From the NCBI GenBank assembly GCA_017556805.1, contig JAFYMC010000020.1:1-64000 (forward strand): DNA of 64,000 bases, in the 5' to 3' direction. The DNA is from Lachnospiraceae bacterium (lineage in GTDB: Bacteria; Bacillota; Clostridia; Lachnospirales; Lachnospiraceae). The notes under the pieces are model-generated. The model was given only the letters and a program-made list of their open reading frames with translations. It was not told the origin of the DNA and searched no databases. Positions within the stretch are counted from its first letter, which is position 1, and every line of letters begins with the position of its first letter. Made by a program: the position numbers and the translations under genes. Positions 7,787 to 16,165 of this stretch are shown here, piece after piece.

Positions 7787-9385
7787 ATGGGTATTATGGA
7801 GCGTCCGTTGGTGACGAAGACGGCCGACGGTGGTAAGTATTGGGAGCACACCTATGAGAAGTTTTATTTGAAGGCGTATTTGCCGGCTACGGAGATTGAC
7901 GGTCAGGTGAATAACTACACCTTCCGTGCGCCGCTTCTTCTCGTATTCGAGGAGAACAAGCAGAGCATGGAGGATGCGATTGCTTTTGCGAAGAAGAGCG
8001 GTCTGGCGGATATTGCGTCTGCGGTGGACAGTAGCGTGCTTTTCGTATATCCGACCTGCGAAGGCGGCTGGGCCAATGCAACGGAGGAGTTGTATGCGTC
8101 TTTGATTGCCGAGGTAAAGATGGATCCGCGTTACGAGGACGGTATCGTAGAGCAGCATGATTTCTTTAAGAGAGAGTTCAAGGGTTTCTTTATCCGCGGT
8201 GCGATTTTCAGAGCGGATATTTACAGCTACGGAGCGTCCGCGGATTACGTGGCGAAGAACCTGCTTAAGACCTTAAACGGTGAGTATTTGTGGGGACCGG
8301 GCGAGATTACCCCGGCCATGTGTTCCATGGAAAAGCTCAGTGTGGTTCCGCAGGTAGAGCGTAAGGATATCGGTATTTTAAGCGTAGGCAATTCCGACGA
8401 GGTGAATGCGGCATTTGCAGGCTGTGAGAACCTGCTTGTAAAGGCGGAGGCTGACTATAAGGCTGATTTTGCGGCATTTGTTCGTAAGTTTAAGATGTGG
8501 TGCGGTAAGATGGAAATCGAACCGGATTTCCCGGCAATGAACATGACTGAGGAGGCTGGCAGTGTTATTGTTAAGACCTCTCCGGACAATATGGGACAGT
8601 TCAAAGGCACCGAGACCCATCCGGTAGGCTATTTTGCATATTATAACAACGATTTATTTGACAAGGGGCCGGCACCGCTTATGATGGGCTTCCACGGCGG
8701 CGGAGACACTTCCATGTACTTGACCTTTGTGGCAGGCTGGTATGAGATTGCTCACAGATACGGCTTCCTGTTCGTGTCTTTAGAGAATCACCAGAATGTG
8801 ACCGCTACCGAGGTAATGGAGGTCATCGAGGACCTGAAGAAGAAGTACAACATCGACGAGAAGCGCATTTACGCAACCGGCTTCTCCATGGGTAGCGGTA
8901 AGACCTGGAATATGTATCAGGAGTACCCGGAGGCCTTTGCGGGACTTGCTCCGGCCAGCGCATTGTTTCCGGTAAAGAACAACCCGATGGCGCAGTCCAA
9001 CAGCGGAAGATTCAACACAGACGTTCCGGTGCCGATTTTCTACTCCGGCGGCGAGAAGTCCCATTTGCCGGAGCTTGCGTTCCAGGCAGAATCCGGACTT
9101 GAACGCATCCAGTACTGTGCGGAGACCAACAAGTTAAAGAAGAAGTTTGATAAGTTGTCTTACGCAGACAAGGATAATTGGGCACAGCCGATCTGGGGTA
9201 TCGAGGGTGACCGTGTTGAGGTGGTGCACGACGATTCCCGTGGCAGCGATTTGACCATCCACTACTTTGACAGTGAGGACGGTGTTTGCCGTACTGCGTT
9301 TGCAAGTGTCAGCGAGCAGGTGCACGAGTGCAGACATCATACCAACGAGAACGCGTGGAAGTTCATTTCCCGGTTCACAAGATAA
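7787..9385 (+). CDS. Alpha/beta-hydrolase esterase (feruloyl/PHB-depolymerase-like)
   Basis: The start is ATG 7787, 7 nt after AGGAGG; a longer frame from 7688 covers the promoter and is rejected. The 532-residue protein has an N-terminal domain of ~250 residues that I do not recognise, then an alpha/beta-hydrolase domain. Visible there are the oxyanion strand MMGFHGGGDTS and the nucleophile elbow GFSMG with Ser367. Aspartate and histidine candidates follow in the last 120 residues (HDDSRGSDLTIHYF and HECRHH). The arrangement fits the polyhydroxybutyrate-depolymerase/feruloyl-esterase branch, which removes acyl groups from polysaccharides or small esters. No signal peptide is seen, so it is probably cytoplasmic. 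It is transcribed alone, between its own promoter and the hairpins at 9430. Confidence 0.75.
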   Translation: MGIMERPLVTKTADGGKYWEHTYEKFYLKAYLPATEIDGQVNNYTFRAPLLLVFEENKQSMEDAIAFAKKSGLADIASAVDSSVLFVYPTCEGGWANATEELYASLIAEVKMDPRYEDGIVEQHDFFKREFKGFFIRGAIFRADIYSYGASADYVAKNLLKTLNGEYLWGPGEITPAMCSMEKLSVVPQVERKDIGILSVGNSDEVNAAFAGCENLLVKAEADYKADFAAFVRKFKMWCGKMEIEPDFPAMNMTEEAGSVIVKTSPDNMGQFKGTETHPVGYFAYYNNDLFDKGPAPLMMGFHGGGDTSMYLTFVAGWYEIAHRYGFLFVSLENHQNVTATEVMEVIEDLKKKYNIDEKRIYATGFSMGSGKTWNMYQEYPEAFAGLAPASALFPVKNNPMAQSNSGRFNTDVPVPIFYSGGEKSHLPELAFQAESGLERIQYCAETNKLKKKFDKLSYADKDNWAQPIWGIEGDRVEVVHDDSRGSDLTIHYFDSEDGVCRTAFASVSEQVHECRHHTNENAWKFISRFTR

Positions 9386-9429
9386 GTATTCAGAGGGGAT
9401 ATTTTTATACAGCCCGGAGGGGCCGAAGG

Positions 9430-9457
9430 ACAGCCGTCACATAATGTGACGGCTGTT
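9430..9457 (+). terminator. Hairpin terminator after the esterase gene
   Basis: ACAGCCGTCACA (9430-9441) pairs with TGTGACGGCTGT (9446-9457) around a 4-nt loop and is followed by TTGTTTG. It is the most likely transcription end for the esterase. Its right arm is shared with the larger palindrome at 9450-9500, so the two structures cannot form together. Confidence 0.65.
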
Positions 9458-9500
9458 TGTTTGCTCTGTCGAAAATTTCGACAGAGCAAACAAACAGCCG
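9450..9500. repeat. 51-nt perfect palindrome
   Basis: Two 25-nt arms (9450-9474 and 9476-9500) are exact reverse complements around a single central base. The left arm begins CGGCTGTTTGTTTG and the centre reads TCGAAAATTTCGA. No ORF crosses it. It overlaps the right arm of the hairpin at 9430-9457, giving two mutually exclusive folds. A perfect repeat this long is unusual for an ordinary terminator. Confidence 0.9.
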
Positions 9501-9511
9501 GGGATCGCACT

Positions 9512-9579
9512 GCGGCGGATTGGAATTTGTCGCTTGAAGCGACCCGCCGCAGGCGGAGAATCTCGCAGACAAGATTCTC
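9512..9579. repeat. Two further hairpins in the 9.4-9.6 kb intergenic region
   Basis: GCGGCGG (9512-9518) pairs with CCGCCGC (9544-9550), enclosing an inner stem GTCGCTT/AAGCGAC. A second hairpin has arms GAGAATCT (9556-9563) and AGATTCTC (9572-9579). Together with 9430-9500 they fill most of the 303-nt gap between the esterase and the next operon, and they end just before its promoter. Confidence 0.75.
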
Positions 9580-9590
9580 ATTTGAAAGGT

Positions 9591-9619
9591 TTGACATCCC
9601 GCTGAAACAAGTGTATGAT
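9591..9619 (+). promoter_or_regulatory. Strong sigma-A promoter for the 9.7-16 kb operon
   Basis: TTGACA (9591-9596), a 17-nt spacer and TATGAT (9614-9619) lie about 70 nt upstream of the first gene. No strong terminator is seen before 16.02 kb, so this promoter could drive the whole five-gene operon. Confidence 0.8.
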
Positions 9620-9688
9620 AGATAGTGTGAGAAATGCGAAAGAGTATGACGCGTCAAGGCGCTTTGTCATAGAGTTTAGGAGGATTTT

Positions 9689-10639
9689 ATGGAAGTTAAG
9701 TTTCATCTGCCGGGGTTACGCAGAAATTACCCGTTAAATGTGATGTTTTTAGGTATGTTAAAGGGACATCCGGAGTATTTCAGAGAGGGTGTGAAGATTG
9801 CATCCTGCTTCGGGGAGTTTCCGACCTCTCTTTGGAACGGCGGCCGCAATTCCAGAGCGGACCAGTGCAGTCCGGATTATATTAAGGGTGTGATTCAGTC
9901 CCTGAACCAGTGGGGGATTCCGGTGCGTTTTACCTATACGAATATGCTGCTTGAGGAGGAGGATTTGAAGGACCCGTATTGTAACTTCTGTCTGAAGGCG
10001 GCGCACAACGGTTTGAACGGCGTGATTTTGGTGTCTCCGTTGTTGGAGGCCTATGTCCGCGAGAATTATCCGGGGATGAAGATTACCAGCTCCACCTGTA
10101 AGCAGATTAAAGGTGCGGAGGGCGTCAATGCCGAACTGGCAAAGGGTTATGATTTGGTGGTTCTGGATTATAACATGAATAATCAATTCGAGGAGCTGGA
10201 AAAGATTACGGATAAGGGCAGATGCGAGATCTTGATTAATGCGGCCTGTGAGCCGAATTGTGCAAGACGCGGTGCCCATTATCGTCACATCTCCGAGAAC
10301 CAGAAGAATATTGTAAAGAACATGAGCCTGCCGCCGGAACAGCAGGTACAGTTAAAGCCGTGGGAGTGTAAGTTCTGTGCCGGTGCCCAGCAAAACGTGC
10401 ACACCATCAAGGAGTTCTGCACCTACGTTTCTCCGGAGGACATCTGGGAGAAGTACGTGCCGATGGGCTTCAATAATTTTAAAATTGAGGGCCGTACCGA
10501 TGACTTTTTCGTGGTATTGGAGGCCTATTGCCACTACATGATTAAACCGGAGTACCAGGGCCAGGTGCGTTTGCTTCTGCTCCGCAATCTGCAGGAGGCA
10601 AGGATTGTCCAGGTGGCTCAGCCGTCACAGATGAGGTAG
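9689..10639 (+). CDS. Cys-rich TIM-barrel-like protein of unknown function, copy A (U32-like?)
   Basis: The function is not known to me. The 316-residue protein starts at ATG 9689 after TAGGAGG. It has no signal peptide or membrane segment. Alternating strand/helix segments (VRFTYTN, GVILVSPLL, DLVVLDYNM, CEILINAAC) suggest a TIM barrel. Cysteines cluster in DPYCNFCL, SSTCK and CEPNCARRGAHY, plus WECKFC in this copy only. The C-x3-C-x-R-R-G pattern at the end of a barrel strand recalls the Fe-S-binding U32/UbiU-UbiV proteins, but the match is loose. A same-length paralog lies at 32769-33719 with about half the residues identical, including nearly all the cysteines. This copy heads an operon with a phosphatase and a MoxR-DUF58-transglutaminase module. 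Confidence 0.75.
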   Translation: MEVKFHLPGLRRNYPLNVMFLGMLKGHPEYFREGVKIASCFGEFPTSLWNGGRNSRADQCSPDYIKGVIQSLNQWGIPVRFTYTNMLLEEEDLKDPYCNFCLKAAHNGLNGVILVSPLLEAYVRENYPGMKITSSTCKQIKGAEGVNAELAKGYDLVVLDYNMNNQFEELEKITDKGRCEILINAACEPNCARRGAHYRHISENQKNIVKNMSLPPEQQVQLKPWECKFCAGAQQNVHTIKEFCTYVSPEDIWEKYVPMGFNNFKIEGRTDDFFVVLEAYCHYMIKPEYQGQVRLLLLRNLQEARIVQVAQPSQMR

Positions 10640-10654
10640 GAGAGCGTGCGTTGT

Positions 10655-11125
10655 ATGAGAGAGAAAATTAAAATTTTATTCGTTTGCCATGGCAATATTT
10701 GCCGTTCCACCATGGCAGAGAGTGTCATGACGTATTTAGTGCGTCAGGCTCACTTGGAGCATTTATTTGAAATTAATTCCGCGGCGACGAGCCGTGAGGA
10801 AATCGGCAATTCACCCCATTACGGTACGGTGAATGAATTGCGGTTCCGGGGGGTACCGGTGGTGCCGCACCGGGCGGTGCAGATGACCAAGGCCGACTAT
10901 GACTATTATGATTATTTAATCGGGATGGATACCGCAAATATCCGCAACATGACCCGGATTGCAGACGGGGACCCGGACGGAAAGATTTATAAGCTTTTGA
11001 CTTTTGCGGGGGAGAGCTTTGATGTGGCGGACCCGTGGTATACGGGGGATTTTGCGTCTACCTACCGGGATGTAACCAAAGGCTGTCAGGCGCTTTTGAA
11101 ACTATTAAACGAAAAGGCAGAATAA
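10655..11125 (+). CDS. Low-molecular-weight protein tyrosine phosphatase
   Basis: ATG 10655 is preferred because it gives a typical LMW-PTP N-terminus, with an AGGAG site 12 nt upstream; GTG 10646 would add three residues but sits only 3 nt after the site. The 156-residue product has the signature P-loop VCHGNICRST, with nucleophile Cys11 and Arg17. The general-acid aspartate is in DPWYTGDF near the C-terminus. These enzymes dephosphorylate tyrosine (or arginine) on proteins, often controlling exopolysaccharide assembly or stress regulators. No tyrosine kinase gene lies in the window. The gene starts 15 nt after the Cys-rich protein gene and is followed 46 nt later by the MoxR gene, so it is within the same operon. 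Confidence 0.92.
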   Translation: MREKIKILFVCHGNICRSTMAESVMTYLVRQAHLEHLFEINSAATSREEIGNSPHYGTVNELRFRGVPVVPHRAVQMTKADYDYYDYLIGMDTANIRNMTRIADGDPDGKIYKLLTFAGESFDVADPWYTGDFASTYRDVTKGCQALLKLLNEKAE

Positions 11126-11171
11126 CGGGAAAATCAGATAAATGCAGTGAATTGGAGAAGGGAGTATCGGC

Positions 11172-12200
11172 ATGGTTTGTAAGAAGTGCGGAAATCACAT
11201 TGCAAAGGGAGAACGCTTTTGCGGAAAGTGCGGAAGCGGTGTCGGAATGGACGATACGGTGTACCGCGTGGTTTGTGAGGTAAAAAAAGCGGTGACCGGT
11301 AAGGATGATTGTATCAAAAAGGCGTTTGCGGCGATTTTGTCCGGCGGGCATATTTTGATTGAGGATGTGCCGGGAGTGGGAAAGACCACGCTTGTGATGG
11401 CCTTTTCCAAGGCTCTTTCGCTGGATACCCGCCGGGTACAGTTTACACCGGATGTGATGCCGGCGGATATTTTAGGTTTTAATATGTACCAGAAAGACAC
11501 CGGAACCTTTGTGTACTATGAAGGTGCCATTATGTGTAATTTGTTTCTGGCGGATGAGATTAACCGTACTTCCCCGAAAACCCAGTCGGCGCTTCTTGAG
11601 GTTATGGAGGAGGGAAAGGTGACGGTGGACGGCGAGAGCCGCAAGGTGCCGGAGCCTTTTGTGGTAATGGCGACCCAGAACCCGAAGGGGAGTGCGGGTA
11701 CCCAGCTTTTGCCGGAGTCCCAGCTGGACCGTTTTATGATTTGCATGAGTATGGGGTATCCGGATGTGGCGGATGAAGTGGAGATTTTAAAGGGAAAGAG
11801 CGGTACCATGGAGCAGGTGGTGCGTCCGGTAATTGACAGGGAGCAGCTTCTCTCCATTATGGAACAGGTAAACAAGGTGCAGGTCAATGATGCGATTTAT
11901 GCGTACGTTGCCCGGTTATCTAAGAGTACGAGAGAGCATGCGTATATTGATTTGGGCTTAAGTCCCCGCGGTTCCATTGCGGCGGTACGTATGGCAAAGG
12001 CCTGGGCCTATCTGGAAGGCAGGGATTATGTCCTGCCGGAGGATGTGGTGAGTATTTTCCTTGATATTGCAAAGCATCGTATTGTGCTGAATACGAAGGC
12101 CCGTGTGGCCCGAGTGACGGAAGGAGCGGTGCTGGAGGAGGTTTTGGCGCAGACCCAGCAACCGGCATCTTATATGAAGAGGGAAGAGTATCGTGGGTAG
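11172..12200 (+). CDS. MoxR-family AAA+ ATPase with N-terminal zinc ribbon
   Basis: The 342-residue protein starts at ATG 11172. It opens with a four-cysteine zinc ribbon (C3, C6, C17, C20; KKCGNHIAKGERFCGKCG) that ordinary MoxR proteins lack. The AAA+ core follows: Walker A EDVPGVGKTT with K71, Walker B FLADEIN (D128, E129), sensor VVMATQNP, and arginine-bearing LPESQLDRF. MoxR ATPases act as chaperones for metal or cofactor insertion or complex assembly, and usually sit beside DUF58 and transglutaminase genes, as here. The 3' end overlaps the DUF58 gene by 8 nt, indicating coupling. The zinc ribbon resembles those in the minus-strand protein at 21395 and the protein at 26204. Confidence 0.92.
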   Translation: MVCKKCGNHIAKGERFCGKCGSGVGMDDTVYRVVCEVKKAVTGKDDCIKKAFAAILSGGHILIEDVPGVGKTTLVMAFSKALSLDTRRVQFTPDVMPADILGFNMYQKDTGTFVYYEGAIMCNLFLADEINRTSPKTQSALLEVMEEGKVTVDGESRKVPEPFVVMATQNPKGSAGTQLLPESQLDRFMICMSMGYPDVADEVEILKGKSGTMEQVVRPVIDREQLLSIMEQVNKVQVNDAIYAYVARLSKSTREHAYIDLGLSPRGSIAAVRMAKAWAYLEGRDYVLPEDVVSIFLDIAKHRIVLNTKARVARVTEGAVLEEVLAQTQQPASYMKREEYRG

Positions 12201-13293
12201 TTTTCTTGTATTGGCAGGCAGTATCCTGTTGACGGGATATTTTGCAATGATGTATGAGAGTGCGGAGTTAATGTTACTTGTGTATTTGCAGGCAGCACTT
12301 TTTGTGCTGTCTTTTTTTACGGTGATTTACCGGAAATGTACCGTGCGCGGCAGCCTTGAGGTGCCGGTGGGGATTGCGGAGCCGGACAAGGAGAATCTGG
12401 TGAAGCTGGTCATTACGAATAAAGGATTTCTTCCCATGACCCGGATGGAGGCCCTTGTGTCGGTAGAGGATGAGTGTACCGGGAAACGGACAAAGGAATG
12501 GATGAAGACAGGCACGGTATTGCGGGGAGAGACGGTCTTTGTACGGTCGGTGGCATTTTCCGGCACCGGTACCTATAAGGTGCGGTTAAAAAAGCTTAAG
12601 GTGTATGATTTTACCGGACTTTTTTCGGGAAAGGTGAGGGCAAAGGCGGAACGGAAGGTACAGGTCATGCCTCGGCTTCATCAGATTCCGGTGCGTCTCG
12701 GTCTGTCGGTGCGGAACTTTTTCGGGGAGTCGGAGGCCTACGATGACATGTTTCCGGGGCACGATAACAGTGAGCTGTTCGATGTGCGGGAATATCAGAA
12801 GGGAGACCGCCTGCAGAATATTCATTGGAAGCTGACGGCAAAGCAGGATGAGCTGATGGTGAAAGAGCATTCCCAGCCGAAGGCCTGTCCGGTAGTATTG
12901 TTTCTGAAGGTACATCCCACAAAGCAAATGAAACGGAAGGAACGGATGATTCCGTATTTGGAGGCGGCTGCCGGGCTGGTATTTTCCCTGGTGGATGCGG
13001 AGTGCCCTCATTACGTGGTCTGGTTTGATAAGGAGTTGCAGGATATTGTGCGGTTGCGGGTAGATGACGAGGAACTGCTGTTTTATTTTTTAAATATTCT
13101 GATGGATATCGAATGGGCACAGCCCAAGGAGGATATTGTACTTCGGTATCGGGAAAAGTACAAGAGGGAGCCTTATGTATGGGGCATATCACTGGATGAA
13201 AAACTGGTGTTGAAAAAGGAAGATGAGGTGCTGGCGCAGTTGTCCGAAACGGAGATTGCACAATCGTTATCACAGGTGGAACTGGTGTTATAG
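12193..13293 (+). CDS. DUF58-domain membrane protein (MoxR partner)
   Basis: The 366-residue product starts at GTG 12193 inside the end of the MoxR gene; the GAAGAG of that gene can serve as ribosome site. Two adjacent hydrophobic segments occupy residues ~3-45 and anchor the protein. The DUF58 signature is clear: SELFDVREYQKGDRLQNIHW followed by KLTAKQDELMVKEH, in the typical position past the middle. DUF58 proteins are membrane partners of MoxR ATPases and often have a von Willebrand A-like fold. The gene lies 15 nt upstream of the transglutaminase gene, giving the widespread MoxR-DUF58-transglutaminase order. The cellular role of this triad in Clostridia is not established. Confidence 0.9.
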   Translation: MGSFLVLAGSILLTGYFAMMYESAELMLLVYLQAALFVLSFFTVIYRKCTVRGSLEVPVGIAEPDKENLVKLVITNKGFLPMTRMEALVSVEDECTGKRTKEWMKTGTVLRGETVFVRSVAFSGTGTYKVRLKKLKVYDFTGLFSGKVRAKAERKVQVMPRLHQIPVRLGLSVRNFFGESEAYDDMFPGHDNSELFDVREYQKGDRLQNIHWKLTAKQDELMVKEHSQPKACPVVLFLKVHPTKQMKRKERMIPYLEAAAGLVFSLVDAECPHYVVWFDKELQDIVRLRVDDEELLFYFLNILMDIEWAQPKEDIVLRYREKYKREPYVWGISLDEKLVLKKEDEVLAQLSETEIAQSLSQVELVL

Positions 13294-13308
13294 TAAAGGG
13301 CGGATTGT

Positions 13309-16017
13309 ATGAAAAGAAAGCGGAAGATACGATGGGGAACCCCTGTCGGAATCAAACAATTTCATAGTGCGTGGTTCGGAACGGAACGCTCTTTTGCGGG
13401 AGAGTTTTCCCTGTTTTTGTTGTGCACGCTTTTATTGTTCGGGGCGGCTTTCGGAATGTTGCAATCCATGTTTGAGTGGCAGCTGTTTACCGGAGGAATG
13501 CTGTTTCGTATCTTTTTTATAACGATGCTTGTGAGCGGACTGACAGAGGCAGCCGGTCTGTTAAAACCGCGCTTTTGTACATTGGCCCGGGGCGGGATTT
13601 TATTGGCCGGCGCGGCGTGGGGCTTGTTTTATTTGTTCCGGACCAAGCAGGGAGAGGAGATTTTATACGGCCTGCAGGCAGTGGCAAACGGGTATGTGAC
13701 TCATTGGAACCGGTACTACGGCACCTCCTTCCGGTTGGCAGCCGGGGATGTGCTTCATTTGGAGGAAGCGTTGGGCTTTGCGGCCGGAGGGCTGTGTTTT
13801 CTTTTGGTCTGGTACGGCAGAGTCCGGAAAAAATCCGGCGTAGCGGTGTTTGCTCCGTTCTTGGCGCTTGTGGCAGGTCTTTTGGTAGGAGTGACACCGA
13901 CGGGACTTAGTTTGCTTGTGGCGGTGGCTGCGGTTTTTTTTGCAAATGCGGCGGCCTTCCGGAGACCGGCATTTTTGGCGGCACCGGATAAGCAAGGACG
14001 CGGGGAAGGAAGATTACTTCCGTTTCTCTGGGTGCCGGTGGCAATCGGTCTGTTTGTGATTTGTATTTTTATTGCCCGCGTGGGTGAGGATTCGGCGTCG
14101 GAGCGGGTGGTAGACGGAAAGCTGAGATTGCAACGGAAAAATAAAGAGATTTTGCAGGAGATTACCGATTGGACCGGTTGGCAGGAGGTAAACGTGGCCA
14201 AGTCGGTGGAGCGTGCCGTGAGGGAATTCCTGAAGCGCCGGGATGTGGAGACAAAGAGTAATCCGGAGGCAAATTTTGCCAGATTGGATAATGAGATGCC
14301 GGAGTATGAGGATGTGGCGGTAGTCAAGGTAGTCTTGGAGAAGAAGCCATCTTCCGGAGCGTACTTGATCGGATTCTATGCCGATGCGTATGAGGACGGT
14401 GTTTGGGATACGGATGTAAGAGCCTTTGAGAAGGTTTGTGAAACGGCGGGATATGACCCGAAATTTGTGGCGGATGAATTGATTACGCTGGCTGCGGACC
14501 GGATTGCACGGCATTACGGAAAGGAGTCACTGGCTGAGTTTACTTATCGGGGAATTAACGGATGGATGTATTATGCGAAGGCCAACCGGATTAAGACCTA
14601 TATGCCGTATTTTGCGGAGGTGACGACGGAGACCGGGGTGACGACAGAAGGAGACAGTCGATATATCAAGGAAAAACATATTACAAAAGTGCCGTTTGCT
14701 GTTTGGAATTATGATGTGGATGAATTAATCGGTGTGGTGTTCCGCGGAACGGAAACCGGACATGCCTGGAAAAAGGCCGCTTGGGAGTTGTGGTACGAGG
14801 ACTATGTGACGGAGGCGTATGTTAAGGTGCCCGGAAATATGCCACAGGTGGAAGCGGTTGCAGCGGAAATCGAAACCTGGGACCGGGATTTCTTTTTGAT
14901 TAAGGACCGGTATTCCGTAAATTTTGACCGTATGAATAAAGCTTATCAGGTGGCAGACTGGATGCGGCGGAATACCACCTATAGCTTGGAACTTCCGGAA
15001 CTTCCGAACGGGGAGGATCCGATTGAGTATTTCCTGGGAACAAGCAGGCAGGGCTATTGTATGCATTATGCCGGAGCCTCCGTAATGATTTTACGGAAGC
15101 TGGGGGTGCCTGCGCGGTATGTGTCCGGTTATGTGGCAGGAAGCTTTTTCTATAGCGAGGAGACCAGGATGTTTGAGGCGGTTGTAAAGGACAGTGCCGC
15201 TCATGCCTGGGTGGAAATTTATCTGGAAGGTATCGGCTGGGTACCGGTGGAGGTAACCAAGGGCTACAGTGTGTTACCTTCCGGTGTGAAAATCTATGAA
15301 GAAACCGAGAGCGGATCCTTTGTGGTGAATCGGGAAAATTGGCCGGAGGATAAGACGCAGGGCGGAGGCAATTTTTTCTGGTATAATACGGTGCCGTTTG
15401 TGACACCGGCACCGACCGCAACGCCGGACCCTTCCGTGACTCCGTCAGGAACACAGGGACCGGTTCCCGGGGGACAGGGGACTCCGGGTAGCAGTGTGTC
15501 TCAGGTGGGTGGTGCGGAGGCACCGGTGCCGACACCGGGGACTACACCGGTGGTTTCGGAGGAAGAAAAAAAGCAGGACGAGACGAAGGTGGATTTGAGT
15601 GTGAATCCGGTTATCCTGTTGTTCGCACTGCCGGTTATCGGTCTGTATTTCGGCGTAGCGTTACCGTTGTCTGATGTATACCGGAGAAAGAAAGGTGAAG
15701 CGGATGAACGGAGAATGCGTAAGAAGACAAGACACTTCGGCAATCGTCAGAAAATCAAGCTGCTGAATCAACGCCTGTACCGGAAGCTTCGCGGAAAGGG
15801 AAAAATCTATCAGAAGTTTCTCTCGGACGAGGAGTATGATGAGGTATTACGGAAGTACAGTGACGTGGTGTCTAGGGAAGAAAGAGAACGGTATATGCAT
15901 CTTGTAAAGGCAGCGGCCTTTTCCTATAATGAGTTTACAGACGAGGAAGTAGAGTTTTGCAGGCAGGTTTACCATAAGATTTTGTATGAAAGAGCAAAGG
16001 AAGACGACAGAGAATAA
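13309..16017 (+). CDS. Multi-pass membrane transglutaminase-like protein (TgpA type)
   Basis: This 902-residue protein starts at ATG 13309. It has about six hydrophobic segments in the first ~270 residues and a large extracytoplasmic region with a transglutaminase-like core. A Thr/Pro-rich linker (residues ~695-755), one more membrane segment (~765-785) and a charged cytoplasmic tail follow. Core residues are Cys584 (GYCMHYA) and His632 (AHAWVEIY). The third position, usually Asp in W-x-x-x-D-P-T, is Glu648 (WVPVEVT). Related TgpA proteins form or break isopeptide-type bonds, or act as proteases, at the cell surface. It ends the operon; a terminator follows at once. Whether Glu648 supports catalysis is unclear. 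Confidence 0.88.
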   Translation: MKRKRKIRWGTPVGIKQFHSAWFGTERSFAGEFSLFLLCTLLLFGAAFGMLQSMFEWQLFTGGMLFRIFFITMLVSGLTEAAGLLKPRFCTLARGGILLAGAAWGLFYLFRTKQGEEILYGLQAVANGYVTHWNRYYGTSFRLAAGDVLHLEEALGFAAGGLCFLLVWYGRVRKKSGVAVFAPFLALVAGLLVGVTPTGLSLLVAVAAVFFANAAAFRRPAFLAAPDKQGRGEGRLLPFLWVPVAIGLFVICIFIARVGEDSASERVVDGKLRLQRKNKEILQEITDWTGWQEVNVAKSVERAVREFLKRRDVETKSNPEANFARLDNEMPEYEDVAVVKVVLEKKPSSGAYLIGFYADAYEDGVWDTDVRAFEKVCETAGYDPKFVADELITLAADRIARHYGKESLAEFTYRGINGWMYYAKANRIKTYMPYFAEVTTETGVTTEGDSRYIKEKHITKVPFAVWNYDVDELIGVVFRGTETGHAWKKAAWELWYEDYVTEAYVKVPGNMPQVEAVAAEIETWDRDFFLIKDRYSVNFDRMNKAYQVADWMRRNTTYSLELPELPNGEDPIEYFLGTSRQGYCMHYAGASVMILRKLGVPARYVSGYVAGSFFYSEETRMFEAVVKDSAAHAWVEIYLEGIGWVPVEVTKGYSVLPSGVKIYEETESGSFVVNRENWPEDKTQGGGNFFWYNTVPFVTPAPTATPDPSVTPSGTQGPVPGGQGTPGSSVSQVGGAEAPVPTPGTTPVVSEEEKKQDETKVDLSVNPVILLFALPVIGLYFGVALPLSDVYRRKKGEADERRMRKKTRHFGNRQKIKLLNQRLYRKLRGKGKIYQKFLSDEEYDEVLRKYSDVVSREERERYMHLVKAAAFSYNEFTDEEVEFCRQVYHKILYERAKEDDRE

Positions 16018-16022
16018 GGAAG

Positions 16023-16051
16023 AAGGCGTAGGAAAATCCTGCGCCTTTTTC
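16023..16051 (+). terminator. Rho-independent terminator
   Basis: AAGGCGTAGGA pairs with TCCTGCGCCTT around a short loop and is followed by TTTTT. It lies 6 nt after the transglutaminase stop codon and closes the operon. Confidence 0.85.
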
Positions 16052-16165
16052 CATGCATCTCCTATGTACTTTGCCCGGGAGTTATGGTAGGATAGCGATG
16101 TGGCGGGGAACCCGTACCATATGGGGAAATGTGTAACAGGATGGAGAGTCAGAAAGGAGAAACCT

